NCBI GenBank assembly: GCA_029959195.1 | Contig: CP114123.1 | Location: 1,426,001-1,490,000 of the forward strand | DNA from: Dictyophora rubrovolvata | Taxonomy: Eukaryota > Basidiomycota > Agaricomycetes > Phallales > Phallaceae | Reading direction: 5' to 3' | DNA length: 64,000 bases | Shown: piece after piece, positions 36,531 through 48,263 of the stretch | Layout of the letters: every line of letters starts with the position of its first letter | Position numbering within the stretch: the stretch's first letter is position 1 | The notes under the pieces: generated by a model | Databases searched by the model: none | Seen by the model: the letters and a program-made list of their open reading frames with translations, nothing else | Told to the model about the DNA's origin: nothing | Program-made: the position numbers and the translations under genes

Positions 36531-36896
36531 AGCCTTGGTTTTCCTCCTCTCTCTATGGACCTCGTGTACAACAAAACTTGCTTATGTTCATGCAACACGA
36601 GGAGGCCGCTCCGGACGGCTTCGCTCTTTCGATTTTCTCTTCCGTTCTTCCAACCAGTCCTGAAGCATCGGTTATGGCCTATACGCTCGTTGATTCATTA
36701 TGTTTTACTATTCTAGATTGTGTCGTAACACCATTTTGTGACAATCATACAAATGCCGATTTCCATCATAAATACATGACACATACCACTGAGTCATACC
36801 GTCTGATCCGGAGCAACTTCGAAGACCTGCAGTACACGAATACTAATACATAAGCTGTCGAATGGATGTAGCAACTTACCCACCTTCATTAGTATA
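36531..36896. other. Spacer
   Basis: Contains a 116-codon open frame (36503-36853) overlapping the end of the membrane-protein gene in another frame, with no family likeness; probably chance. Otherwise untranslated flanks. Confidence 0.4.
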
Positions 36897-37355
36897 ATGT
36901 CTGACAACCTGAAATCCTTCATTGTTTATGCCCCGTATCGCACCGAAAATGACGCTGTTGAACGAAGAAACTTATTTCGAAGTGAGCATGCCGCCGCAAT
37001 GGCAAAACTGAAGGAGAATGGTGGTCTCCGTATGTTTATGTTTTAGTTGTCTTTGCCATTAATTCACCGAGTGCTATACAGAGCAAGCTGTTATGCACCT
37101 GAAGCCGCCTTCAGCTGCAGAGGGTCCTGAAACTGCGACCAACAAACCGGAATTTCAAGCAGCAACGTTGATTCTCAAGGCTGGCAGTTACTTGGAGGCT
37201 CAAAACATGATACATTCCGATGTTTTTTGGAAAGAAGATGTTGTAAGATTTTTTATTTATTTGTTACTTCATCGTCAATTAAGTATCATGATATTATGCG
37301 ATTTTAGTGGAATAAAGAACAGCTAGTGATAAATCCGGCTTTGATCGTGATCTAA
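36897..37355 (+). CDS. YCII-domain protein
   Basis: A small protein of 113 aa from three exons (36897-37029, 37082-37242, 37308-37355). It has the dimeric ferredoxin-like fold of the YciI/YCII family, found in many fungi as short stand-alone proteins. Visible: KSFIVYAPYRTENDAVERR, FRSEHAAAMAKLKENGG with the conserved His of the family, GPETATN, TLILKAGSYLEAQNMIHSDVF and WNKEQLVINPALIVI. The YAPY opening and EA-x-x-MI-HSDVF block are typical. The reaction is unknown for this family in fungi. Confidence 0.78.
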
Positions 37356-37650
37356 CAGGCAGAGTTGAAATGATAGCAGCCTTGAAAACAAATTCAACAT
37401 GTTGTAATTACCATGAGAAGGAAGAGAGTAATATGTAAACAAAGGGCTTTTTTTTCCCTCAGCGCATAATAAATTGCCGACAGACAAAGGGACGCACCGG
37501 CGCGGCGCGGCTCTCTACTTCAGAAGGGCGTCACCACTGCTCTTGTCTATCCCCAATCGTCGCATTGTCCAAATGCCCGAAAAGCCTTTTATTTGTGCTC
37601 CTTGAATCTATATCTGTGTCTTTTGAGAACACCCGGGCCTGCAACCTGAC

Positions 37651-39567
37651 ATGCCAATGTCACCTCCGGCTTCACAAGTCACTACTACAACATCGCCAAA
37701 CACTACAGACAGGCCCATGTACTATACTACACACGCCTTTGGGTTTTGTTATACCCCCACTGCCATCCCAAGTTTCACTCTTACCTCTCCAACTCAACCC
37801 TTTGCCTCTGGACATCTAGAAATTGCGCCGCCGACTCACAGCCAAGTTATCGAAATGAAAGATGCGATTCAGCTCGTCAACAGTAGACATCCATTTCTCG
37901 ATTTAGCGGAATCTGATAATGAACCTGACACCGACGCTAGGACACCATTGGCGGGACCATCTCGACCCAAATATGCTTCACGCGCTGTTATTTACCTTCA
38001 TTCGTACTTGAGAGGTGCACGACTGCCAGAACTATTCCGAGCCTCAGCTACATCTCCTTACGCAGATGTACTTTTTCCTTTGGGAGACCCAGCCAAGAGA
38101 AACCTGTTAGACATCATACCAAATCGAAAACGAAAGATTTCCCAGTTTAGGAAATTTTCACAAGAGATGTTCATCAAGGCTACAAAATTATGTGAGTTCC
38201 AGAACTTCCGGGACGTTGCAGTCATTGCTTGGCTTGCTGGCTAATTCTAATTCTGATTCAATAGACCTCGTGGAGAATATATACGGGTCGGAAGACTTTA
38301 TTACCATGATTAACACGGGCGTACCAACTTCTTCTCCGGATGAAGCTCTTACTCTTCAGAGTTACATTGGGTCTTGTTATATCGCCCCAGAAGAAGAAGC
38401 GTCAGTCCCTTATCCGAGAAATCTTTCCGGACTTATCGAGTGGCTCGATAACTACCCATTACGGACGCTGACACGAGCTATCCATCTTGCAAACCCGTCG
38501 ACGACTCGGTGGTGGTTTGATCGGATTTTACCACAAGACCTCGGAGAAGATTTCATTAGAAATAAACGCATGTTAGCCGTGGTTGGTTGGCGTTTTCATC
38601 CGGACACATCAAGTCGTCCTTGGTTTAAGGAGCTTGACGACGAGATGGGTTGGGTCACTTCGGAAGAGAAGGGCATAAATTTCCTCAAAGTTCATCCACA
38701 TCGAAAACCTTGGTTTATACCCTCGGCGGAGGTTTCTCTCGCGATTATCATTCAACCCCCATGGGTATTAAGCTGGGAGGACCTCAATAACGTTGCGGAA
38801 TGTAGAAATGTGAGTCATTCTTTTTATATGATTAGTGCACTCCTTTTCTTTTCTTGTCTTATCTTTCTTTCTATTAGTTGCCGGAGTTAACTGATCCAGC
38901 CGTTGACCCGTCCAAACATTATACCATGACCCAACGTGTGTGGTGCCAGATACGAGACGCGTGTCAAAAACTGAACACAAAATATTTTGTTCTGACAACG
39001 TACGAAGGTTGGTTGTTTGGAAAGTTTGGTGGAGGTAGAGGCGGATCGGGCTATATTCCTAGTTCAAGATCTGCTATTCCAGAGTATGTCGGTTCGTCCA
39101 AGCGATACGGGAGACGGATGAAGATCGCACCCTGGGCGTTCGATCAATGGACCTACGTCGAGACATCTGAGCTGCTTAACTTCAATGCTTCAAGCCCCAC
39201 TGTTACGCAAGTTCTGTACTTCTGGACAGCTCGCAGCATGGCATTAAAGAAGTCCCGTGAGGTTGCCCTCGAAGTTCAACTCACAAATGAAGAAACCCAG
39301 GCTGCAGAGAGTCTGACTACGCACCTCCCAGAAATGCCCACGAAGAGGCTATTATATCACGAGACGTGTGAACTCCAACATCATATCAGCAACCGACCTC
39401 GCTCATCTCGTACAACCTCTCGTTTTGCACCATATTCTGGACGTCCACCACAGCGGCCAGAGGATGACACCTCCTCTACAGGACTATTGTTTACTTTCAT
39501 AAAAAGTCTCAGCAAGTATCTCACTGGAACTGGTTCTCGTAGAGAAACAATTGTGGACGAGAGCTAA
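37651..39567 (+). CDS. Uncharacterised Agaricomycete protein
   Basis: Three exons (37651-38191, 38265-38809, 38878-39567) join to 1776 nt, 591 aa. I recognise the style of an Agaricomycete hypothetical family but no named domain. Blocks that look conserved: VWCQIRDACQKLNTKYFVLT with TYEGWLFGKFGGG (a beta-strand/loop pair often kept in such proteins), PWAFDQWTYVETSELLNF and TVTQVLYFWTARSMALKKS. The N-terminal 200 residues are Thr/Pro/Ser-rich and then basic; the C-terminus is Arg/Ser-rich. No signal peptide and no clear membrane segment. It could be a distant kinase-like or nucleic-acid related fold, but nothing in the sequence decides this. Confidence 0.7.
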
Positions 39568-40453
39568 ACGGGCGGCCACCTTGGGACCCCCCTCTTTACG
39601 CTTTTTAGGCTCACAGGTCAATACTCCAATAACCGGACGTGGTGACTGTCGGAAAAAAAAATTAGTCAAACCATGACCATACTTTGTCTTCCCTGTTGAT
39701 TTCTTTGATCACTTTATCTATCTAATCCCCATTATTCCCTTTCAAGTCATTATTTTATTAACCCTTTGCCCCAACTGTGGTACTTCGTTTGCAATAATGT
39801 TCTATATTTGATAGTGTAGACCTGTTTGTATTTTTATGGACCGCTTATACCTATGTAGCGTTACCAAAATTTGTCTTATTAGAGTCGATCCACCCGCCTG
39901 TACTAGACTGTCGATACGTTACTACTCAAATATATATCGGAGATATTAATACATGAACCATAAGCCTACCGTATCCAAGCAAAACTGTTCGCACATGCCC
40001 CACCAATTTGCAAAGATGCAACATGTTTTCTCGAAGAGAAGCGGAATGCCACTGAGCAACCACTGTCGTCAGTAGCAACGGGTCCGGGCTGCCAACTCCC
40101 ATTCCGAGTGCCGTCGTACTACAAAGCAACCTTGGACACGTCCTCGCCTTCCCCTATTATAATTACGGTCATTGTGTATTTAGGATATCTTGGACACGGA
40201 CGGATCCACATTCTAATTACTGGACTGGCTGCACAACAATTTGAAACGCGTAAGGAAGCCCGCAAGCGCCCGTAAGCGAAACTGTGATCACTGCCACGGC
40301 CTATTTTTTTTTTTGAATCAGAAAGTCTTTAAAAACGTCATTTCTTTTAGGCTTCCTCGTCGTTCTTAACGGTTGTTTTATGCTTTGAATACCTCCTATA
40401 CTTTCCAAGAGGTACCCTATACATTCTTACCATCCTCTTCCAAGTAATATATT
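39568..40453. other. Long spacer before MAP kinase kinase
   Basis: About 890 bp with no credible coding frame. The last 150 bp are pyrimidine-rich, as in fungal promoters. One ACGCGT lies near 40246. Confidence 0.45.
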
Positions 40454-42113
40454 ATGGCATCTCCAATCGTTCGCAAGAAGCGTAACTTCAAGCACTTGGC
40501 TCTCGACGTCTCCATATCAAACAACATCACCCCGGCTCCTCAGCCACCTCCAGTTCCTCCTCGACTCCCCCCTGCAGCTGCCACAGGAGTAACAAACAAG
40601 TCTGTTAAGAAAAAACCTCCGGCCATAGACCTCTCCAAATCGAAAGCTGCCAAAGATAACGGGAATATCAAAGATAATGGGAATGACTCCAGTCTCGAAA
40701 TTTCATCCTCTTCCGATTTCCTCACCATCTCTGCTTCACCAAGCTCGGTCCCTTCGGCTGGTTCGACGAATCCGAAAACAAATTACCACCACCTTACCGA
40801 ACAAATTGCTACTCTTGATATGAATTCAGAGAAGAAATTGGAAATCAAAGCAGAAGATCTCAAAGAACTGGCTGAACTCGGACAGGGGAATAGTGGAAGC
40901 GTGAAGAAAGTCGAACATATACCTACAGGGACAATCATAGCTAAGAAGGTGAGGCAACGTAGACAAATGACCTTGGCTCTTGATTCTTATTTCACTCATT
41001 TTGTTATTCAGATTGTTTTGATAGATGCTAAGCCATCTGTAAGGAAACAGATATTACGAGAATTGCAGATTATGCATGATTGTCATTCGCCTCATATTAT
41101 TTCGTTTCATGGTGCCTTTGTCTCCGATCCAAACATTTGCATATGCATGGAGTTTATGGACAGGGGGTCCTTGGACGGAATTTACAAAAAGCATGGGGCT
41201 ATCGCTATCGAAATTGTTGGAAAAATTGCCCTAGCTGTACTCGAAGGTCTCACCTATCTTTACGACTCCCATCGCATTATCCATAGAGGTTTGCTCTTAA
41301 TTCTCAAATTCCTCTTTGTTCTGAGACTAAAATTTTTATTCTTAGATATTAAACCATCTAATATTCTTTTTAATTCAAAGGGACAAATAAAAATTTGTGA
41401 CTTTGGTGTCTCCGGCGAGCTTATAAATTCCATTGCAAATACCTTTGTGGGTACTTCGACCTATATGAGTGTAAGTCAAAGCATTTATCACATGGGTTAT
41501 ATTCAATTGACTCTCTTTTCCTTTTCTTTTCTTACCCATTTTTTCTTCAGCCTGAACGTATACAGGGCGCGCCGTATACTGTGAAATCTGACGTATGGTC
41601 GTTGGGGATATCCCTGATTGAGTTGGCTCTTGGGCGGTTTCCTTTTGCTGACTCGTCATCGGATGAAGAAAGTGATTCTGACCTTGAAAATACTCTCTCG
41701 CCGGCTAAACCGGGTTCGGTTATCATTCAGACACAGGCCACAGGTATATCGAATATACGATCCAAAGCTACCTCTAAGAAGGATAAACGGAAGAGTCGAG
41801 GTGTCAGCCTTCAAGGTGGAGGCATGACCATGAGTATCTTGGAGCTTCTACAGCACATAGTCAATGAGGATGCTCCTCGGCTGACACCCGAGGACAAGTT
41901 TCCACCTGAGGCAATCGTATTTGTCAACCGTTGCTTGTTGAAGGACCCAGATGCCCGACCGGCTCCAAAGGATTTACTTGTAAGTTGTGCCTGTTTAACC
42001 TTTTCGATTATTTTCTCAAATCACATCATTTTATTGTAAAGATACACGAATGGATTATCAAATCACGAGCTGCAGAAGTGGATCTGGAAGGTTGGGCTGC
42101 AACGTTAGAATGA
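40454..42113 (+). CDS. STE7: MAP kinase kinase, Ste7/Fuz7/Byr1 type
   Basis: A dual-specificity kinase that activates the pheromone/filamentation MAP kinase. Five exons (40454-40948, 41012-41288, 41346-41470, 41551-41979, 42042-42113) give 465 aa. The N-terminus is a Pro/Ser-rich tail with basic patches (RKKRNFKHLAL), where MAPK docking sites usually lie. Kinase domain from about residue 136: GQGNSGSVKKV (Gly loop), IIAKK (ATP Lys), HRDIKPSN (catalytic loop, across an exon junction), CDFGVSG (DFG), activation loop SIANTFVGTSTYMSPERIQG with the S-x-A-x-T pattern of this subfamily, then SDVWSLGISLIEL. A Ser/Asp-rich insert (SSSDEESDSDLE) follows the APE-equivalent region, as in other basidiomycete Ste7 homologues. 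Introns 1 (63 nt) and 2 (57 nt) are stop-free and multiples of three. Confidence 0.92.
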
Positions 42114-42400
42114 TTTGCAGTTGTGTACTGTTATACCCCTCTCAATGAAGTCGATGTTTTAATAGCTACTTTTTATTCATTGGCCGATTGGGATTTGATA
42201 AATGCCATAATTTGGATAGTAATTGTACCAATAAAAAATTTAAAAATGCGCTTTAGAGAAAAGAATCAAAGGGCTTGAGAGGGTTTTTTGGATTTAGCTC
42301 CCGCCGTGCCGCACAGACTTTGCTAAAGATTAGATAAGGACTAACGCCCACAAGTGCAAATAAAGCTCCCCTTTACCCCTCCTGCTCCTCCTCTTTTTCC

Positions 42401-44390
42401 ATGGGCAACACTTCCTCAAGCCCCGCACCGACGACGGCGACGGCGACGACATCAAGGAGAGAGTCGTTGGGCCCGACTCGCTCGCGGCCTCTAAAAACCA
42501 AAAAACGTTCTATCGTCGATCATCCACCTTTACTCACTGGTGGCCAACCATCGCACCATCCCCTCCCATCGAATCCAATTCCCATCCCGATTCCAGGACC
42601 AGCCCCTACGCAGTATAATGGACCCCCACATGGACATGGCACTAATGTTCAGAGACCAACCCCGAGAAACAACGATTCTGCGGACGTAGTTCCTGATCTC
42701 TTGTCTCAAAATCAGCATTCTCATGTCCATCGCCCGCTACAGTACACATCAACCAGCAGTTTCGGTGTGGTCAGACGGGCAGCGGCAAATAGCAGTCAAG
42801 ACGGCGGTATTTCGTCGAATAACACGTGGCAGAATCATTCAGAGAGATCTCAAGCTTCGCTTGGCAACGCCAATGACATAGCAGCCGAAAAAGAAAACGA
42901 AGAAGGAGAAATTGTTAGATCGAGTATTCCCCTTCGTCTTCCACAAGCTATAATGGCAGCGGCAGATGATGGTCGTTTACCAACTATTCCCCAGGGGGCT
43001 GAGGGAGACTCTGAAGAAGAAGACGGGCACGAGACATTAATCCCAACGACGATTGTTTGGAAGAGTGGTGGGAATGATGTCTTTTTAGCCGGTACTTTTC
43101 ATCCTCTAGAATGGCGAGCCAGAGAGAGATTATATTTCGAGTACGTGTCGTGTGTGTGTCTGTGTGTGTTTAAAGTCAATATTTGCTCACTAACTTGCTT
43201 GTCGCCTAAACAGTCCGTCGACTTCGACACACGTTGCTACAATTAACATTCCTCCCGGAACTTATCGCATTAAATTTATTGTTGACGACGCTTGGCGCTG
43301 TTCTTCTGATCTACCTACTGCCGCCGATGACAAGACGGGAAATCTAGTCAATTATATAGATATTGAAGACCCCTTGACGCTGGTCGGACAAGGAGGTGAC
43401 GAAACACAGGGACGAGATGCCAAAGTCATGAAGGCCAACCTTCGGAGAACATACCATCCTCGTCGTGACAAGAACGCAAATCAAACTGAAAAAGTATCAA
43501 CATCTCGGTCGCCAACGAGTGGGCGGGCATATCATCCGCCTTTACTGCCTCCTTCGGACAGCTTCTGGGGTGAAGACGCCTCACGATTTTCTCAAACGCA
43601 GACCAGTTCTGGTGGAGATGGCCCCAGTGCATCCCCTACTCTGTCTCCGTTTCATAGTGGACCTGGTGGGTGGGAACACGGTCGTGATGGTGTCCTCGAG
43701 AGATGGACCGACGTGATTCCGGATCCCCTTATTGCCGCTGCGCAACAGGAAGAAGCCTACATACAAGCTTTGAATGCCGCCAGAGAGGTGAGACGCGGTG
43801 GTGCTGGTACAAGGGGCGGTGGGACTGTTGGAGCGTTAGGCATGGGCGTGCCCAGCATTCCCATGGCTCCTAGGTTACCGAGACATCTCGATAAGGTCCT
43901 TCTCAATGCAAAAAGTGGGAATACAAACATTACTAGTAATGGTTGGGGTGCCGTTCTTCCCAGTCTTAGTGGAACTGGTGTTCCAAATCCAAATCCGCCA
44001 CCTTCTTCCACCACCACCGCTGTGAGCGCAGCCGATGTTACACGAGCTTCCAGCTCGCGTACTCGTTCTCATCGTTCTCGTACTTTGGGTATGACTTCAT
44101 TGCCCGATAATGCAACGTCTCATGAAGCTTCCGGAAAGCCGTTCCCCGACCCTATTGCTGGGTTAGACCATTGGGTGCAGGTGCAGGCGGATGACTCAAG
44201 TGTGCTTCCAGTTCCTAGTCATGTTATTCTACATCACCTGGGAACGAGTGCGATTAAAAACGGTGTTCTTGCAGTTAGTGATACCACTAGATACGATAAA
44301 AAGGTGACCACACCAACAACTCTTTTCATCACTTCCATTTTTGACGGCGTGTTACAGTATATCACCACAATTTATTACAAGCCGATTTAA
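42401..44390 (+). CDS. SNF1/AMPK kinase beta subunit (Gal83/Sip2 type)
   Basis: The scaffold of the energy-sensing SNF1 complex; it binds the kinase and gamma subunits and targets substrates. Three exons (42401-43140, 43214-44303, 44358-44390) give 620 aa, longer than yeast Sip2. It starts MGNTSSS, a consensus N-myristoylation site. After a low-complexity 220 residues comes the glycogen-binding CBM48: TTIVWKSGGNDVFLAGTFHP to PPGTYRIKFIVDDAWRCS, then GNLVNYIDI. A long Ser/Gly-rich spacer precedes the C-terminal ASC domain: LPRHLDKVLLN, SHVILHHLGTSAIKNGVLAV, RYDKK joined to YITTIYYKPI. The final intron (44304-44357) is 54 nt and stop-free, so its retention would add 18 residues inside the ASC domain. 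Same strand as the MAPKK, 287 bp apart. Confidence 0.92.
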
Positions 44391-45855
44391 AAAAATAAGG
44401 TGTACTGTATCGTTGTTTTTTTTTAGAATCAAATAGAAGAGAAAGAAAAAGAACGTCTGAAGAACAAGGATCGATGCTATGGAATGTTGCTGTTCGCGCG
44501 ATCTGAAGCGTACCCCATGATATACGTTGATACCACAACGAGACTCCCGGATGATATAGGTGGAAGTTTTCCCACTATCACATTTTGTAGTCCCTGCGAC
44601 ACTGTCTTCCCCATTCCCCCCTCCCCTCTCCCTTTCGCGCCCATTGCCTATCATTTGCTATATTCCCCCCGACACGGACTTTATTGGTCTGATGTCGCGC
44701 TCATGAAACGCCAGCCGATGGAACAATACCTAATGGTGCTCCACTCAGCTAAAGATGGAAACTAATTATTTTGACTTGAAAAAAAACCTCAATTCCTTGA
44801 TTTCTTTCTTTCTGGCCGGTGACTAAAGGAGCATTGAGGTCCAATTCATTCACCCATTCATCCCCTTGGAACGTGCGGAGAAAAACCATACGTATGGTCA
44901 AGGATTGAATAGGCCCATAACATCCGATGCGAGATGTAAAAGTTATGGACTTCTGGAGCTACGATTGACTTACTTCCGATATTTCATTCATCGTGAAAGT
45001 TTTTCCCATTGTTTACTTTTCAACCCTAGAAGTATTTTTGTCCGTTTTGTTTCATATAAGCTTTTTACGCATATTGCCGCCTGAGTTTGTATATATCATA
45101 TGTATATGCCATTGACATTTGACACCATACTTGATTATATTTTGCAACGTTCACACCTACAAGTGGACTCGGATCAAAATAATTGGCTGAATTCAATGGC
45201 ACTGTTTCATTATAGGGACGAAAATATATAAATGTCATGTGCATGGCGTAATTCGTTATTCAAGTCGACGACTAAGCACGTTCCACTGTCTTCCAATTTT
45301 AGACCAATAGAAAGTCAAGTAGCGGTAACACACGACGAGCAAGGGCTCAACGCGGATAATGTTTGTTTCCTTTTGCAGTCAGTACCCCTTAGCAAAGCTC
45401 CTTCCTTTTGGCAAAAGTGCTTTTTCGAGTGTTGAGCGCTGAGCTCTGAGAAGGGGTATTCATTGTATGCTCTATTGAATATCAAGCTGGTCGAGCAAAG
45501 GAGGAATGGCGTCATTTCAAATAGTCTTCTTTCCAATTGACAGGGGCTGCAGAACAAAGAGATGTGGAGAAATCCACTCGAGTGACTAGTCCTTTTCGAT
45601 GAAAAAGAGGTCCTTGATATTATCTAGGCACAGGAATATATATAAATATATAGTCGGAGGCAGGCAGGTTACGAGCGGAAAATTCAGACCGCCGATCTAA
45701 TGTCAATAAAGTTGTATTCACAAGGGAAATAAGAAGCGAATAAATTCGAGTGAGCCAACAATAACAGGCGTGATCCGCGGTGGCACTACTATGAGGATAT
45801 AAGGACATGGTAAAAACGCTCTCGAGTCAAGACACAAAGCTCCTTACTAGTAGCA
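44391..45855. other. Long spacer, possible alternative 3' exon at its left end
   Basis: An open frame follows a good acceptor at 44426 and runs to about 44764 (NQIEEKEKERLKNKDRCYG...). It has no family and may be an alternative 3' exon of the upstream gene or 3' UTR. The remaining 1.1 kb has no gene; a TATA-rich run at about 45638-45652 lies some 210 bp before the next start codon. Confidence 0.35.
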
Positions 45856-46983
45856 ATGCCAATTAAGACTCCTCCTCCAAATGCACCCATTGCCAAACTC
45901 GAAACTATTGATTTTAGCCGTCTCCTTGACAGGGAACCGAGCGAACTGTCGAAACTGCTCTCGCTCTGCGTCAAGGATGGGTTTTTCTATCTTAGCCTGG
46001 AGAACCCACGAATTCAACAGATTCTTGTGGACAAGGATAGTGTCGTGCGTATGATGGAGGAATTCTTTGCGCTTCCCCTGGACGAAAAGTTGAAAGATGT
46101 TCGTGGCTCACATACGCATGGGTAGGTTTTTCCAGGTAAATCGAGGAAGACTGCGATAGCTGACATTTCATTGTGCTCATTGTGCTCACTGTGCAGTTAT
46201 AAACCACCGGGGTCGTTCACGGGTTTCAAAGAAGGGGCCAGAGATGGATATGAAACTTTAAAGGTAAATAGAAAAAAAAAATGGCTGACTGGCTACGGAC
46301 GGCTGAACTGTGGACAGGTTTCGTATGAAGAAATGACAACCAAGTCGGCTCTTCTTCCTTTGCGAGTGACAGAACGGATAGAACTTTTTGATAGTTTCAT
46401 CAGTCTGTGTCATTTGGTGAACAAGACGCTTCTGGCTTGTCTGTCCGATATTCTGAACCTTCCAGTTGGGTCTCGGTTCGAGGATCATCATCGAGATGAC
46501 AAGGCTTCAAATACTACACTGGTGCTTCTTCATTATCCCAGACAGGAACTGGAAGCGGGGATGGGGCACAATAAGCACACGGACATTGGGTCTATAACGT
46601 TGTTGTTCACGGAGCAGTGGGGGCTGCAATTGCAAGGGTCGGATAGTGAGAATTCGGAATGGGCATTCGTGGAGCCTCGAGAGAGGCATGCGATTATTAA
46701 CGTTGGAGATTCGCTGAGGTTCCTAAGCGACAAGATGTTTAACAGCTGTTTGCACCGGGTGATCCCTGTAGCGAATGACGAAGACCGGTATTCGATTGCG
46801 TACTTTCTCCGGCCGGAGAATAGGGTGCAATATCGGGACGCGGATGGGAAAGAGGTTAGTGCTCAAAAGTGGCATGACGAGAAGTATGTTATGTTTGGGG
46901 AGTCGCACGAGAAGCAGGCGATGAGTAACATGTTGACTGGAGGCATGGAGAGGCACAAACGGATGGGACTAGCAGCAGCGTAG
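45856..46983 (+). CDS. 2OG-Fe(II) oxygenase, isopenicillin-N-synthase-like
   Basis: A non-haem iron dioxygenase that couples 2-oxoglutarate decarboxylation to oxidation of a small molecule. Three exons (45856-46121, 46197-46263, 46318-46983) give 332 aa, normal for the family. The N-terminal DIOX_N-type region has TIDFSRLLDREPSEL and DGFFYLSLENP. The iron triad is visible: H and D in NKHTDIGSITLLF, distal H in SCLHRVIPV. The 2OG-binding Arg is in RYSIAYFLRPE. GYKPPGSF is typical of the family. No secondary-metabolism neighbours are nearby, so the substrate cannot be guessed. Confidence 0.88.
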
Positions 46984-47201
46984 TTGTAACAGTGTACTGT
47001 AGGGTTCTTTTAGCGCCAAGGAAGTAGCCGGTGTCGCGTGACAGTCGCGAAGAGGGCTGCGAAGAGTGATGTCACGGCGTGTTGTGTTCTCGTTCACTGT
47101 GACTAGAGTGGAGTGTCGCTGAGTCGAGCTGAATCGAAAATGAGGGTGCTGATGTTGGAAAAAGAGGGGCATTCAATGACCTCATTAACTCCACCACTCC
47201 A

Positions 47202-47208
47202 TATATAA
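47202..47208 (+). promoter_or_regulatory. TATA box
   Basis: TATATAA, 66 bp before the start codon of the Ser-rich surface protein, within the usual distance for a strongly transcribed fungal gene. Confidence 0.5.
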
Positions 47209-47273
47209 GACAGACAGACAGTGTGCTAAGCGCAATATCCATTATACTCATTATATTCATACCTCATACCACA

Positions 47274-47842
47274 ATGCAACTCTCGCTCGTATACGTCCTC
47301 ACCGCAGTACTCGCCGTCCTCGCACAAACCAGCACCACTCCCACGCCAGCAGCCCCCATTGCCACCTCTGACGCAGGCTCTTCACTGCCATCATCTTCAG
47401 TGGCTGGCCAAAGTTCACTGGATTCGACCGCATCGTCTGAATCATCTTCCACAGTGCTAGGTGCTCCCGTTCCCTCTGGAGTCTCCTCCATTGTCTCAGG
47501 TGCATCATCCGCTGCTTCTGCACTCTCGTCTGCAGTCTCCTCTGGTGCTTCCGAGGTCTCTTCAGCACTTTCTTCTAGCGCATCCGGTATCAGCAGCGCC
47601 CTCTCTTCCGCTGCCTCGAGGTATGTGTGTTTTTCGAGCTGTCCCTAATTTGTCTGCTCACAGATGACGCTAGTGCTTCAAATGCTGCGTCTAGTAGCAA
47701 CTCGGCTAATCCCGCTGCAACCTCCCCCTCGGGTTCCAACTCTACTAGTGGTAACAACACAGGCAGCGCTTTATCCCTCCAAGGTCTCAGTGGAATGTCT
47801 GTAGCACTTGCCGCTGTCGGTCTTACAGCTCTTACATTGTAA
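47274..47842 (+). CDS. Ser/Ala-rich secreted protein, likely GPI-anchored
   Basis: Two exons (47274-47620, 47674-47842) give 171 aa. A signal peptide (MQLSLVYVLTAVLAVLAQ) is followed by a Thr/Pro then Ser/Ala-rich body with imperfect SSAVSSGASEVSSALSS repeats, likely O-mannosylated. The C-terminus is LSLQGLSGMSVALAAVGL, a hydrophobic end fitting a GPI attachment signal, with small residues just before it. No catalytic or Cys domain. Probably a small cell-wall or surface mannoprotein. The splice acceptor in GACGCTAG was chosen because an earlier AG breaks the frame. Confidence 0.75.
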
Positions 47843-48263
47843 AAAAAAAAAAAAGAAGAGCATGTAGTTACATCATGGCTACTTTTCAACTTTTTTGTTA
47901 AAAACAAAAAAGGCTCTTCAACCTTTTTTTTTTAATTATTTAAATGGGACCTTTTCCATTACAATCACCACGAACATTTTTTGTTTATCTTCTCCCGCTT
48001 AGTTCAGTATAGAGCAGCATATACGTACTTTATTTTGTTTGTTTTGCGTGTGGTCTTGACACTCGACACTAATTTGATCACATTGCGTCATTTGTTTCCG
48101 GGAGGATCATTTCCGCCATTGATGGGAAAGTGGATCGACCTTAGCCTTCAGCTTAAGTTTCAACCCCATGCCTTTTGACATCAATTATATTCATTTACTC
48201 CACCGAACCCCAAAACTCGATAAGAAAACTACATAGCAACCGAGGCGTCCTTGTTGATAAAGT
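47843..48263. other. Convergent spacer
   Basis: 3' flanks of the surface protein and the arrestin gene, with several A and T runs. No gene. Confidence 0.45.

Noticed and set aside
36503-36853. 116-codon frame after the membrane-protein gene
   Set aside because: It overlaps the end of the coding exon in another frame and shows no conserved-looking blocks.
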